Below are positions 27,770 to 35,597 of a stretch of DNA of 64,000 nucleotides, one piece after another. Location of the stretch: the NCBI GenBank assembly GCA_902517865.1, contig CABYDT010000004.1:1-64000 (forward strand). Reading direction: 5' to 3'. A program made the translations under genes and the position numbers. This DNA comes from an uncultured Pelagibacteraceae bacterium. GTDB taxonomy: Bacteria > Pseudomonadota > Alphaproteobacteria > Pelagibacterales > Pelagibacteraceae. The notes under the pieces are model-generated. The model was not told where the DNA came from. It was given only the letters and a program-made list of their open reading frames with translations, and ran no database searches. Positions within the stretch are counted from its first letter, which is position 1; the number at the start of each line of letters is the position of its first letter.

Positions 27770-28180
27770 TTACCTTTTTGAAAACTGGAATCTTCTTCTT
27801 GCTTTACGTTGGCCGTATTTTTTTCTTTCGACAGTTCTCGAGTCTCTGGTAAGTAATTTATTCTTTTTAATGCTTTTTCTACATTCTGGATCGATACTAA
27901 CTAATGCTTTAGAAATTCCGTGCGTGATTGCTCCCGCTTGACCACTCATACCTCCGCCTCTAACTGTGGCGAAAATATCATAGTTGTTTTTGTTTTTTGT
28001 AATATCAAATGGTTTCTCTATAACTAATTGGTGAACAGATCTTTTAAAATATTCATTATAATTTTTACCGTTTATTGTGATTTTACCATCACCTTTAAGT
28101 ATCCAAACTCTTGCTATCGACTCTTTTCTTTTCCCAGTTGCATACATAGCATCTTTTGAAATTTTAATATTTTCGTTCAT
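27770..28180 (-). CDS. rpsI: 30S ribosomal protein S9
   Basis: Small-subunit protein whose C-terminal tail contacts the P-site tRNA. The 136 residues include ATGKRKESIARVWI, FATVRGGGMSGQAGAITHGI and the family ending with KKYGQRKARRRFQFSKR. About 14 extra N-terminal residues precede the conserved core. It follows rplM after one base; the pair is nearly universal. No separate leader is present; expression must come from promoters further upstream, in or before ctaA. Confidence 0.96.
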   Translation of the reverse strand: MNENIKISKDAMYATGKRKESIARVWILKGDGKITINGKNYNEYFKRSVHQLVIEKPFDITKNKNNYDIFATVRGGGMSGQAGAITHGISKALVSIDPECRKSIKKNKLLTRDSRTVERKKYGQRKARRRFQFSKR

Positions 28181-28181
28181 T

Positions 28182-28637
28182 TTAATTATTGATTTTATTT
28201 TTTTTGTTCATTTTTTCCATATCATGTATTTTTAAATCTTGAGATTTATGCGGATGGTTCTCAGTGGGATAAATTTTTAGTTTAGTTAATTGCTTTTTTG
28301 CTAGTGGCCCCCTTGGTAACATTCTTTTAACGGCAAGTTTTAAAATATCCTCGGGTTTCGTTTTCAACAAATCATTTGGTGTAGTTGATTTTATTCCACC
28401 TGGATAACCTGTGTGCTTAAAATATTGTTTATTTAATAATTTAGCACCAGTAAATCTAATTTTTTTTGCATTAGTCACAACAACATAATCACCAACTATT
28501 TTATTTGGTGTATATGTAGTTTTATTTTTTCCTCTTAATATCTTTGATATCTCTGCAGCTAACCTACCAACAACTAAATTGGTTGCATCAATATGTAGCC
28601 ATGAGCTTACAAAATCTTTTTTTAAATTATTATTCAT
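28182..28637 (-). CDS. rplM: 50S ribosomal protein L13
   Basis: Large-subunit assembly protein. The 151 residues carry WLHIDATNLVVGRLAAEISKI, the YTPNKIVGDYVVVTNA region and KRMLPRGPLAKKQLTKLKIY. The Lys/Asn-rich C-terminal end is slightly longer than usual. Only 13 bases separate it from the ctaA stop, which leaves no room for a private leader of the kind that regulates L13 in other bacteria. Confidence 0.96.
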   Translation of the reverse strand: MNNNLKKDFVSSWLHIDATNLVVGRLAAEISKILRGKNKTTYTPNKIVGDYVVVTNAKKIRFTGAKLLNKQYFKHTGYPGGIKSTTPNDLLKTKPEDILKLAVKRMLPRGPLAKKQLTKLKIYPTENHPHKSQDLKIHDMEKMNKKNKINN

Positions 28638-28650
28638 CTTGAGCAGGTAA

Positions 28651-29682
28651 TTAATCCCTTAGATCCTTATTGTCAATTAAATTTGAAGATTTATATATAG
28701 CAAGCAAGATTGTAGAAATTAACAATATTGATCCAATTTGATGAAAGCTTGCTAAAAAAATATTTAAACCAGACAATAAAGTCAAAATTCCTAAAATTAT
28801 TTGAAATATAATAGCTAAAAAAATATAATTAAAATACTTTACTGCAATAACCTTATTTTTAAGATTATTAAGGTACGAGACTATAAAAATAATCAAAATT
28901 AAGTATGCTAAAATTCTATGATAAAATTGAATATACGAATGAGTTGATAAACTTTCCAATGAAAAGATAGAATTAATATCAATGTCATTAGCGATAAAGC
29001 TTTCATTCATTAATGGCCATGTTTGATAAATAAGACCTGCGTCCAAGCCTGATACAAAGGCCCCAAAGATTATTTGTATATAAGTTACTATTAATAAAAT
29101 TATTAAAGCTATATTTGAATTGTTTAGTTTTAGTAGCAAATAACTATGTTGATAATTTAAAAGCAACCAAAATAATAAAGAATATATAACAATTGCAGTA
29201 AATAAATGCATTGCAAGTCTGAAATGACTCACGTCTACGTTATTTACTAACCCACTTTTTACCATGTACCAGCCTAAGAAACCCTGAAGAAAAAATAAAA
29301 AACAAACAATTAGACTTAGTGTAAGTTTCTGGTATCTAATTTCTTTATTCAAAATGAAGAATGTCATTGGAACTACAAATATAATTACAGTAAATCTTGC
29401 AAGTATCCTGTGGGCATATTCCCACCAAAAAATAATTTTAAATTCAGATAAACTCATGTCAAAATTAATTTGTTTGTATTCTGGTATTTGCTTGTACAAC
29501 TTAAAGTAATCCAACCATTCTTGTTGGTTAAGGGGCGGGAGTATTCCTGTGAAAATTTCCCAATTAGTAATCGATAATCCCGAATCTGTTAGTCTAGTTA
29601 GTCCTCCAACAATAATTAAAATCAATAACGTTATGCAACAGGTCCATAACCAATATAAATGAACTTTATTTTGATAATACAT
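28651..29682 (-). CDS. ctaA: Heme A synthase, CtaA/Cox15 type
   Basis: Membrane oxygenase that converts heme O to heme A for aa3-type cytochrome oxidase. The 343-residue protein has about eight membrane spans and the family landmarks GGLTRLTDSGLSITNWE near residue 25 and EYAHRILARF with a heme-ligating His. VSHFRLAMHLFTA and FYHRILAYLI are also present, with the conserved histidines in place. It heads the run down to dnaE. Its ATG lies only 30 bases from the divergent chorismate mutase-like start. Confidence 0.94.
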   Translation of the reverse strand: MYYQNKVHLYWLWTCCITLLILIIVGGLTRLTDSGLSITNWEIFTGILPPLNQQEWLDYFKLYKQIPEYKQINFDMSLSEFKIIFWWEYAHRILARFTVIIFVVPMTFFILNKEIRYQKLTLSLIVCFLFFLQGFLGWYMVKSGLVNNVDVSHFRLAMHLFTAIVIYSLLFWLLLNYQHSYLLLKLNNSNIALIILLIVTYIQIIFGAFVSGLDAGLIYQTWPLMNESFIANDIDINSIFSLESLSTHSYIQFYHRILAYLILIIFIVSYLNNLKNKVIAVKYFNYIFLAIIFQIILGILTLLSGLNIFLASFHQIGSILLISTILLAIYKSSNLIDNKDLRD

Positions 29683-29712
29683 TGTTATATGGTTTACACC
29701 TTATTCATAATT

Positions 29713-30003
29713 ATGAAAAAAACAAAATTGTCACCCACTGATAATCTCAAAATTATCAGAAAAAATATAGATAAAATAGATTTTAAAATATTAAAATTGA
29801 TAGCAAATAGAAGAAGGGAAGTACTAAAAATTACAAAGTACAAACCAAAAAGTAAAATTGTAGATCAAAAAAGAATAAATAAAATGTTAAATTTAAGATG
29901 TAAAAAAGCTAAAGTATTAAAAATAGAAAAATTCATTATTATTGGTATTTGGAGAGCTATGATTAATTCTTTCATAAAATTAGAGAGAATAAAGTATAAA
30001 TAG
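29713..30003 (+). CDS. Chorismate mutase-like protein (AroQ type)
   Basis: A 96-residue all-helical protein resembling the AroQ fold that converts chorismate to prephenate for Phe/Tyr synthesis. The pattern IRKNIDKIDFKILKLIANRRRE matches the first long helix (family: IRxxIDxxDxxLxxLLxxR), and Lys/Asp positions in EVLKITKYK and IVDQKRI fit the active-site helix. The last helix (IWRAMINSFIKLE) is weaker. The start chosen is the MKKTKLSP Met; an upstream ATG in frame would overlap ctaA. It is short and Lys-rich, so function is likely but not certain. It ends abutting rpmG tail to tail. Confidence 0.78.
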   Translation: MKKTKLSPTDNLKIIRKNIDKIDFKILKLIANRRREVLKITKYKPKSKIVDQKRINKMLNLRCKKAKVLKIEKFIIIGIWRAMINSFIKLERIKYK

Positions 30004-30195
30004 TTATTTGCTATGTGGAGGGAGTTTTTTTTCTACAAACCACTCATGTTTTTTTGTTTCTGGATTATATTTCTTTAACTTGAGTTTGATTTTTGCTTTT
30101 TCACCAGCAGAAGGTTTTTTAACATAATAATAATAACTACTATTTTGTTTTAGTTCTGGAACTAAACGAACTTTTACTGATGTTTTTTTTGCCAT
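30004..30195 (-). CDS. rpmG: 50S ribosomal protein L33
   Basis: Small basic large-subunit protein of 63 residues beginning MAKKTSVKVRLVPE and containing YYYVKK and KLKKYNPETKKHEWFVEKK, as in alphaproteobacterial L33. It has no cysteines, so it is the zinc-free (C-minus) type. Compared with the usual 55 residues, it has a few extra residues in the middle loop and a different ending, KLPPHSK. It overlaps the last base of the merR-like gene and abuts the chorismate mutase-like gene. Confidence 0.92.
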   Translation of the reverse strand: MAKKTSVKVRLVPELKQNSSYYYYVKKPSAGEKAKIKLKLKKYNPETKKHEWFVEKKLPPHSK

Positions 30196-30557
30196 TATAT
30201 TATATTTTTAATTTCATTAATTATTTTTTTTATTTTCTCAACTCTTTCCTGATTTATATATTTATCATCTTTTGAGTCAACTTCAGTTTTAAGTTTTTTT
30301 TTGTTTAATACTCTTTTTACTTTATTCAATGTTAGACCTTCGTCATTTAGTAAGGTTTTTATTGTATGTAAAACTTTAATATCATCATCTGAATAATATC
30401 GTCTTCCATTATGAACTACTGAACATTTAGCTTGTTTAAATTTTTTTTCCCAAAATCTAAGTAAGTAAGTTTTTTTTCTTCCAGTAATATTATCAACTAA
30501 ACCTAATATTTGACACACCTCACCTACAGTTTTAAAGGCAGTTTTTTTTTTATTCAT
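30195..30557 (-). CDS. MerR-family transcriptional regulator
   Basis: A 120-residue DNA-binding protein with an N-terminal MerR winged helix: FKTVGEVCQILGLV, LLRFWEKKF and NGRRYYSDDDIKVLHTIK are the recognition helix and wing. A helical segment that would form a coiled-coil dimer follows, with no ligand-binding domain. This gene next to ihfA is a conserved alphaproteobacterial pair, but its targets are unknown to me. The start region contains an A10 tract at codons 2-6, where slippage would destroy the frame. It overlaps ihfA by 8 bases. Confidence 0.88.
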   Translation of the reverse strand: MNKKKTAFKTVGEVCQILGLVDNITGRKKTYLLRFWEKKFKQAKCSVVHNGRRYYSDDDIKVLHTIKTLLNDEGLTLNKVKRVLNKKKLKTEVDSKDDKYINQERVEKIKKIINEIKNII

Positions 30558-30855
30558 TAATTTGCTTGTTGATTTTCTTAATTAGCATTTTAGATGGTTT
30601 AAATCTTACAACATTTCTTCCAATTATCTCGGCTGTTTCTTTGGTTTTAGGATTTCTGCCAACTCTAGCAGATTTTGTTTTCAAGTTGAATGAGCCAAAT
30701 AAAGCTATTTTAACTTTATTTTTTTTTTCAAGCTCTTTAATTAAATATTCAAAAACTAAGTCTACAAATTTAGCACATTCGTTTTTTGGTAAACCTAGTT
30801 CATTAAAAACAATTTGATATAAATCTTGTCTAGTTATATTATTATTTTTTTCCAT
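30550..30855 (-). CDS. ihfA: Integration host factor alpha subunit
   Basis: Nucleoid protein that bends DNA sharply as a heterodimer with IHF-beta. The 101-residue DNABII fold includes ITRQDLYQIVFNELGL, the beta-arm flank VKIALFGSFNLKTKSAR and the arm with VGRNPKTKETAEI, where the Pro that intercalates DNA lies. The start is the ATG before EKNNNIT; a longer reading frame upstream runs back through plsX and is not credible. It overlaps plsX by 14 bases. In relatives fabH separates plsX from ihfA. Confidence 0.93.
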   Translation of the reverse strand: MEKNNNITRQDLYQIVFNELGLPKNECAKFVDLVFEYLIKELEKKNKVKIALFGSFNLKTKSARVGRNPKTKETAEIIGRNVVRFKPSKMLIKKINKQINE

Positions 30856-31861
30856 TAACAAAATTATTTTTGATTTTATTAATAAGATTACCACGTAATA
30901 TTTTGGAAGACAATTTAATAGAGTTATAAAATGCAAACCCATCTGCCCCTCCATGACTTTTAATTACAGGGGACGTTAGACCTAAAAATATTGCACCATT
31001 ATAATTTCTTGGATCTAATTTTTTTTTAATTTGTGAGAAAACTGGATAGCTAATTAAATATGATATTTTACTAAAAAGATTATAACTAAAAGAATTTTTA
31101 ATTTCAGATGTAATATAATTTGCTGTACCTTCAGCAGTTTTTAAAGCTACATTCCCTGTAAATCCATCAGTAACAATAACGTCTACTTCTCCTTTGGTAA
31201 TATCATTTCCTTCAATGTATCCTGTATACGTAAAATTATTATTTGAAAGATTTAACGATGTATGTGTATTTTTTAAAGTTTCATTTCCTTTAATTTCTTC
31301 AGATCCTATATTTAGCAAACCTACATGTGGTTTTTGTTTATCAAAAAGAACAGAATATAACACGCTCCCTATTTTAGAAAATTGAATGAAATTTTTTTCA
31401 TTACACTCTACATTTGCACCTAAATCTAAGACTATGCTAAGGTTTTTTTTGTTCGGCCACAAACCTGCTAACGGTGGTTTATCGACACCATCAATAGTTT
31501 TAAGAAGTAACTTAGAAATTACTAACAATGCACCTGTATTGCCTGAAGATATTACGATATCACATTTGTTATTTTTTACTGACTCAATCGACTTCCACAT
31601 GCTTGACTGCTTACCTAGCTTGATCGAATCTCTTACACTCATCTCGTTTGTAATTAGTTTCTCACAATCTTCTATAAAAATTCGTTGATTTTCACAAAGA
31701 TCAAATTTTTTCAAACATTTATCAATTTCTTTTTTAATTCCAAATAAAGTAAAGGCAATTTCATTGTCTTCCTTAAGAAAAATTTTTAGTCCCTCCACTA
31801 CTTTTTTTGGAGCGTTATCCCCACCCATTGCGTCCAATGCAATGTTATATTTATAACTCAT
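30842..31861 (-). CDS. plsX: Phosphate acyltransferase PlsX
   Basis: Makes acyl-phosphate from acyl-ACP, feeding PlsY for phospholipid synthesis. The 339-residue protein starts with IALDAMGGDNAPKKVVEG, the hallmark of the family, and includes VRDSIKLGKQSSMWKSI, SSGNTGALLVISKL, VIVTDGFTGNVALKTAEG and GGADGFAFYNSI. The rpmF-plsX order is widely conserved in bacteria. Its 3' end overlaps ihfA. Confidence 0.95.
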   Translation of the reverse strand: MSYKYNIALDAMGGDNAPKKVVEGLKIFLKEDNEIAFTLFGIKKEIDKCLKKFDLCENQRIFIEDCEKLITNEMSVRDSIKLGKQSSMWKSIESVKNNKCDIVISSGNTGALLVISKLLLKTIDGVDKPPLAGLWPNKKNLSIVLDLGANVECNEKNFIQFSKIGSVLYSVLFDKQKPHVGLLNIGSEEIKGNETLKNTHTSLNLSNNNFTYTGYIEGNDITKGEVDVIVTDGFTGNVALKTAEGTANYITSEIKNSFSYNLFSKISYLISYPVFSQIKKKLDPRNYNGAIFLGLTSPVIKSHGGADGFAFYNSIKLSSKILRGNLINKIKNNFVNGKK

Positions 31862-31869
31862 TAAAGATA

Positions 31870-32046
31870 TTATTTGCTTTTAAATATTTGTTTTCCGTTA
31901 TACATACCAGTTTTTTTATCAATGTGATGCGATAACCTGAATTCACCGCTTTTTTTATCCTCAATGATATTTTTGAATTTGGCTGCGTGATGGGATCTTC
32001 TTTTCCCTTTTCTAGATACAGAGGTTTTGCGCTTTGGAACTGCCAT
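31870..32046 (-). CDS. rpmF: 50S ribosomal protein L32
   Basis: A 58-residue large-subunit protein: it starts [20 protein letters not shown] and ends with [12 protein letters not shown], the standard alphaproteobacterial L32 without zinc cysteines. I translated it directly from the minus strand; a slightly longer overlapping frame in the same place is not coding. It ends 9 bases upstream of the plsX ATG. A candidate promoter lies just upstream, with its -10 only 10 bases from the start codon. Confidence 0.95.
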   Translation of the reverse strand: MAVPKRKTSVSRKGKRRSHHAAKFKNIIEDKKSGEFRLSHHIDKKTGMYNGKQIFKSK

Positions 32047-32056
32047 AAAAATGTTG

Positions 32057-32084
32057 TAAATATCATTTATGTCTTTTAAATCAA
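32057..32084 (-). promoter_or_regulatory. Candidate promoter of rpmF-plsX
   Basis: On the minus strand TTGATT and TATTTA are 16 bases apart. The -10 ends 10 bases before the rpmF ATG, so the transcript would carry a leader of only about four bases. Each box is an imperfect match and the local DNA is mostly A and T, so chance is possible. Confidence 0.35.
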
Positions 32085-32112
32085 CTTTTATTTATTAGGT
32101 TTGTCATTTAAT

Positions 32113-32140
32113 TTGATAAAAGTGTTAAATTTAATAATAT
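32113..32140 (+). promoter_or_regulatory. Candidate promoter of the BamE-like lipoprotein gene
   Basis: TTGATA and TAATAT are 16 bases apart, in the 118-base gap between divergent rpmF and the lipoprotein gene. A TATAAG overlaps the -10 at a less favourable 19-base spacing. The predicted start of transcription is about 18 bases before the ATG. There is no clear Shine-Dalgarno sequence. Confidence 0.35.
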
Positions 32141-32164
32141 AAGTATTAATAATGGTCTAAGCCG

Positions 32165-32635
32165 ATGAAGTATATAAAGCTATATATAATATGCCTAATT
32201 TTAACCAATTGTGCTTCATTTAAGCAACCTAATGAAGTGCATGGTATTAAAAATATAATTTCGAAATCGCAAGTACTACAAGAAAATATTTCAAATAAAA
32301 ATGATGTATTAAAATTAATTGGTTATCAACCATTAATAGATCCTTTTGATAACAATTTGTGGAGTTATTTTGAGATTGTAATTGAAAAAAACAAATTAGG
32401 TAGAAAAGAATTTAAAAAGAATAATATTTTAATTATTAAATTTAATAAAAAGGGGATTATCGCTAAAGTAGATACCTATAATTTAACTAATATGCAAAAC
32501 ATTAAATTTTCTGAAAAACAAACAAAGAGTTTAGCTTTGGATGACTCTATTATTACAAAAATATTAAATTCTTCTAGAAAGAGACTTGAAAGAGCAAAAA
32601 AAGTTGACGACGATTTTTCACCATTTCCAAAATAA
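32165..32635 (+). CDS. bamE: BamE/SmpA-like outer-membrane lipoprotein
   Basis: Probable accessory lipoprotein of the BAM complex. A lipoprotein signal peptide ends in the lipobox LTNC, with Cys16 as the lipidated residue. Residues 25-105 resemble the SmpA/OmlA domain: a V-L-QENISNKNDVLKLIGYQP start (family: KGMTKEQVxxxLGxP), then DNNLWSYF and a beta strand IIKFNKKGIIAKVD. About 50 Lys-rich residues follow. In relatives this gene lies upstream of, and divergent to, the rpmF-plsX run, as seen here. The family call rests on the motif pattern and context. Its stop is 8 bases from the hppA stop. Confidence 0.8.
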   Translation: MKYIKLYIICLILTNCASFKQPNEVHGIKNIISKSQVLQENISNKNDVLKLIGYQPLIDPFDNNLWSYFEIVIEKNKLGRKEFKKNNILIIKFNKKGIIAKVDTYNLTNMQNIKFSEKQTKSLALDDSIITKILNSSRKRLERAKKVDDDFSPFPK

Positions 32636-32643
32636 CTTTATTT

Positions 32644-34743
32644 TTAATGCGCAATTATAGCTAAAAGCAATAGTGCAACAATATTAGTAATTTTTATCAT
32701 CGGGTTAACTGCTGGTCCTGCAGTATCTTTATAAGGATCACCAACAGTATCACCGGTTACTGCTGCTTTATGTGCCTCGGAACCTTTGCCCCCAAAATTT
32801 CCGTCCTCTATGTATTTTTTTGCGTTATCCCATGCCCCGCCGCCGGCTGTCATTGAAATAGCAACAAATAAACCTGTTATAATGACTCCAAGCAACATTG
32901 CACCTAAAGATGATAAGGCAGCAACTTGTCCTGCTATCAAATAAATAATTCCATACAAAACAATAGGTGATAATACCGGTAATAATGATGGTATAACCAT
33001 TTCTTTAATAGCCGCTTTAGTTAATAAATCTACAGCTGTTTTGTAATCAGGTTTGTCTGTACCTTTCATTATTCCTGGCATTTCTTTAAATTGTCTACGC
33101 ACCTCATTTACCACTGCACCACCTGCTCTACCTACAGCTTGCATGCCCATTGAACCAAATAAATACGGTAGTAAACCACCTATTAATAAACCTACAACTA
33201 CATATGGATTTGACAGATCGAAATTTACTTCGATCCCGCTTAATGATGAATTAGGGTCTTTTGAAAAAAATTTAATATCTTCTGTGTATGCAGCAAATAA
33301 AACTAAAGCTCCCAATCCAGCAGATCCTATTGCATACCCTTTTGTTACAGCTTTTGTTGTATTGCCTACAGCATCTAATGCATCAGTTGTTTTTCTCACA
33401 TCGTCCGGTAGATTAGACATCTCAGCTATACCTCCGGCATTGTCTGTCACTGGACCATAAGCATCAAGAGCAACTACCATACCAGCTAATGCTAACATTG
33501 TAGTAACGGCTATTGCTATACCAAACAAACCAGCTAATAAGTAAGTTGTGATTATTCCAGTTACTATAATTAATGCTGGTACTGCTGTCGCTTCCATTGA
33601 AATTGCTAAACCTTGAATAACATTTGTACCATGACCTGTCGTCGATGACTCAGCAACAGATTTTACAGGACGATAATTTGTTCCAGTATAATATTCAGTT
33701 ATCCAAATAATCAATCCAGTAATTATCAATCCAATTAAACCGCAAAAATATAATTCAAGTCCAGAAAATTTCTTATCATTTACATTGTATTCAGTGTCTA
33801 AACCAATAACTAAATCAGTAACTGGGTACAGAGCTAATAAGGATAACACGGCAGTTACAATAAAGCCTTTGTATAAAGCTCCCATTATGTTTTGGCTTTT
33901 TCCGAGTTTTACAAAATAAGTTCCAATTATTGATGTAATAATACAAATTCCACCTATACTTAATGGATAGATTAGCATGTTAGCGTCACCTGTAAAAAAA
34001 ATTGAAGATAACACCATTGTTGCAACTATAGTTACAGCATAAGTTTCAAATAAATCTGCCGCCATACCTGCACAATCACCAACATTATCTCCAACATTAT
34101 CCGCAATTACCGCTGGATTTCTTGGATCATCTTCTGGAATACCTGCTTCAACCTTACCAACTAAGTCTGCTCCAACGTCAGCTCCTTTTGTAAAAATACC
34201 CCCGCCCAATCGAGCAAATATAGATATTAAAGATGCACCAAAACCTAATGCAACTAGAGCATTTACAATTTCACGTTCATCAATGTTTAATTTTAATAAT
34301 AAAAAATAGTAAACTGATATTGAGAGAAGAGCTAACCCCGCAACCAACATACCGGTTACTGCTCCTGATTTAAAAGCTATTCTTAATCCATCATCTAAAC
34401 TAGTCCTTGAGGCTTCAGCTGTTCTTACATTTGCTTGAACTGATATTAACATCCCAACGTAACCAGCAGCTCCAGATAGTGTAGCTCCAATTACATATCC
34501 TAGTCCTACCCATATTGAAAATAAAAAACTGATTAAAATTAGCACAATAACTCCAACTATAGCTATAGTAGTGTATTGTCTATTTAAGTAAGCCTTTGCA
34601 CCTATTTGAATGGCATTTGCAATTTCTTGCATTTTGTTATCACCAGCACTAGCAGACAATATTTGTTTACTAGATATAAAGCCATATATTACGGATAATA
34701 CACCGCAAAAAATTACAATTTGTAAAACTAAATCAGAGCTCAT
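32644..34743 (-). CDS. hppA: Membrane-bound proton-pumping pyrophosphatase, K+-independent type
   Basis: Uses pyrophosphate hydrolysis to pump protons across the inner membrane, saving energy in an oligotroph. The 699-residue protein has about 16 spans. The pyrophosphate-binding motifs [21 protein letters not shown]-like segment (near residue 215) and [16 protein letters not shown] (428-442) are intact. The determinant segment GNTTKA (460-465) has Lys464 where K+-dependent enzymes have Ala, so it should be K+-independent; such enzymes are proton, not sodium, pumps. The start is the ATG before SSDL; an in-frame TTG precedes it. Confidence 0.96.
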   Translation of the reverse strand: MSSDLVLQIVIFCGVLSVIYGFISSKQILSASAGDNKMQEIANAIQIGAKAYLNRQYTTIAIVGVIVLILISFLFSIWVGLGYVIGATLSGAAGYVGMLISVQANVRTAEASRTSLDDGLRIAFKSGAVTGMLVAGLALLSISVYYFLLLKLNIDEREIVNALVALGFGASLISIFARLGGGIFTKGADVGADLVGKVEAGIPEDDPRNPAVIADNVGDNVGDCAGMAADLFETYAVTIVATMVLSSIFFTGDANMLIYPLSIGGICIITSIIGTYFVKLGKSQNIMGALYKGFIVTAVLSLLALYPVTDLVIGLDTEYNVNDKKFSGLELYFCGLIGLIITGLIIWITEYYTGTNYRPVKSVAESSTTGHGTNVIQGLAISMEATAVPALIIVTGIITTYLLAGLFGIAIAVTTMLALAGMVVALDAYGPVTDNAGGIAEMSNLPDDVRKTTDALDAVGNTTKAVTKGYAIGSAGLGALVLFAAYTEDIKFFSKDPNSSLSGIEVNFDLSNPYVVVGLLIGGLLPYLFGSMGMQAVGRAGGAVVNEVRRQFKEMPGIMKGTDKPDYKTAVDLLTKAAIKEMVIPSLLPVLSPIVLYGIIYLIAGQVAALSSLGAMLLGVIITGLFVAISMTAGGGAWDNAKKYIEDGNFGGKGSEAHKAAVTGDTVGDPYKDTAGPAVNPMIKITNIVALLLLAIIAH

Positions 34744-34784
34744 CAAATATTTAAATTATGTGCTTTAGTGCCAAAATAAAATAT

Positions 34785-34800
34785 AAAAATCAAGATTTTT
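34785..34800 (-). terminator. Candidate terminator after nusB
   Basis: On the minus strand AAAAATC and GATTTTT form a 7-base inverted repeat with a 2-base centre, 9 bases past the nusB stop, followed by a U-rich ATATTTTATTTT. The stem is nearly all A/U, so it is weak. It would separate the rib-nusB operon from hppA. Confidence 0.3.
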
Positions 34801-34809
34801 GACACTTTA

Positions 34810-35184
34810 TTATTTAGATTTATAAACAGCATCTAAAATGGCATTTACAAGTTTTTTCTGATTTTTATCGAAATATTTGCCGGTAACGTCTAAATATTCG
34901 TCAATTACTACTTTAAAGGGAGTTTTTTTAACAAAAATTAGTTCATATATAGACGCTTTCAAAATAATTTTAAGCAATAACTCTAAATTATGAATGTTTA
35001 CCTTTTCTCTATTAAGAGATTTTTCCAAAAACGCTTCTAACTCAGCTTCTTTTTCAAAATACCCATAAAATATTTTCTTGATAAGTCTTTGGTATGGATG
35101 TTTTTGAAAAGAAATGTTTTTATTGGAGCTGGTTGTTTTTTCATAAATTTTCTGAACAACCGCCAATCTTAAAGAAGGGTTCAT
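34810..35184 (-). CDS. nusB: Transcription antitermination factor NusB
   Basis: RNA-binding factor that works with NusE/S10 at boxA to keep rRNA transcription going. The 124-residue all-helical protein has the N-terminal LRLAVVQKIYEK and the conserved C-terminal KASIYELIFVKKTPFKVVIDEYLDVTGKYF (in parts), which forms the typical family signature. It is shorter than the usual 140-150. It follows ribH after two bases, the conserved placement. thiL, which often follows in relatives, is not here. Confidence 0.92.
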   Translation of the reverse strand: MNPSLRLAVVQKIYEKTTSSNKNISFQKHPYQRLIKKIFYGYFEKEAELEAFLEKSLNREKVNIHNLELLLKIILKASIYELIFVKKTPFKVVIDEYLDVTGKYFDKNQKKLVNAILDAVYKSK

Positions 35185-35186
35185 AA

Positions 35187-35597
35187 TCAGATATTTTTTA
35201 AAATTGAAATAGCAGCTTTTGTTGCTTCAGCGCCTTTATTATTTTTGCCAGACGACCTGATAACTGCCTGCTTTTTATTTATACAAGAAATGATCCCATA
35301 TCCAATTGGACAACTATATTTTACAGATATTTGCATAATTTCATTTATAACAGTTTTTGATAATAACGAAAAATGAGGTGTCTGGCCTTTAATTATACAA
35401 CCAAGAACAACACAAAAAGAATATTTTTTTCTTTTTAATAATATATTTGTAATTTGAGGTATTTCAAAACAACCATCAACAATTCTTAAATCATATTTAA
35501 TTTTGTTGTCTTTTAAGATTTTTTTAGTCCCTTTTAGTAAATTATTTGATATAGCTGGATAAAAGTTAGAAATAACTATTAAGCAATTTTTTTTCAT
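35187..35597 (-). CDS. ribH: 6,7-dimethyl-8-ribityllumazine synthase
   Basis: Penultimate step of riboflavin synthesis, joining the ribityl-pyrimidine with dihydroxybutanone phosphate. The 136-residue protein has the usual pattern ISNFYPAISNNLLKG, DGCFEIPQ, VVLGCIIKGQTPHFS (with the catalytic His) and PIGYGIIS. The ending NNKGAEATKAAISIL is also normal. It overlaps ribBA by 4 bases and precedes nusB by two. Confidence 0.95.
   Translation of the reverse strand: MKKNCLIVISNFYPAISNNLLKGTKKILKDNKIKYDLRIVDGCFEIPQITNILLKRKKYSFCVVLGCIIKGQTPHFSLLSKTVINEIMQISVKYSCPIGYGIISCINKKQAVIRSSGKNNKGAEATKAAISILKNI

Noticed and set aside
28638-28650. A ribosomal leader for rplM-rpsI
   Set aside because: Only 13 bases separate ctaA and rplM, too short for a structured leader.
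30856-30954. 33-residue N-terminal extension of ihfA
   Set aside because: It overlaps the conserved end of plsX, and IHF-alpha starts at the later ATG.
31851-32066. A 71-codon frame overlapping rpmF on the same strand
   Set aside because: The neighbouring frame encodes a perfect ribosomal protein L32; this one is its frame shadow.
32629-32645. AT palindrome at the bamE/hppA junction as a terminator
   Set aside because: The 7-bp stem has a 2-base centre and no separate U run, so it is not reported as a feature, only mentioned with the convergent pairs.
33053-33460. A 135-codon open frame antisense to hppA
   Set aside because: It lies opposite a highly conserved membrane enzyme and has no family resemblance or start context.
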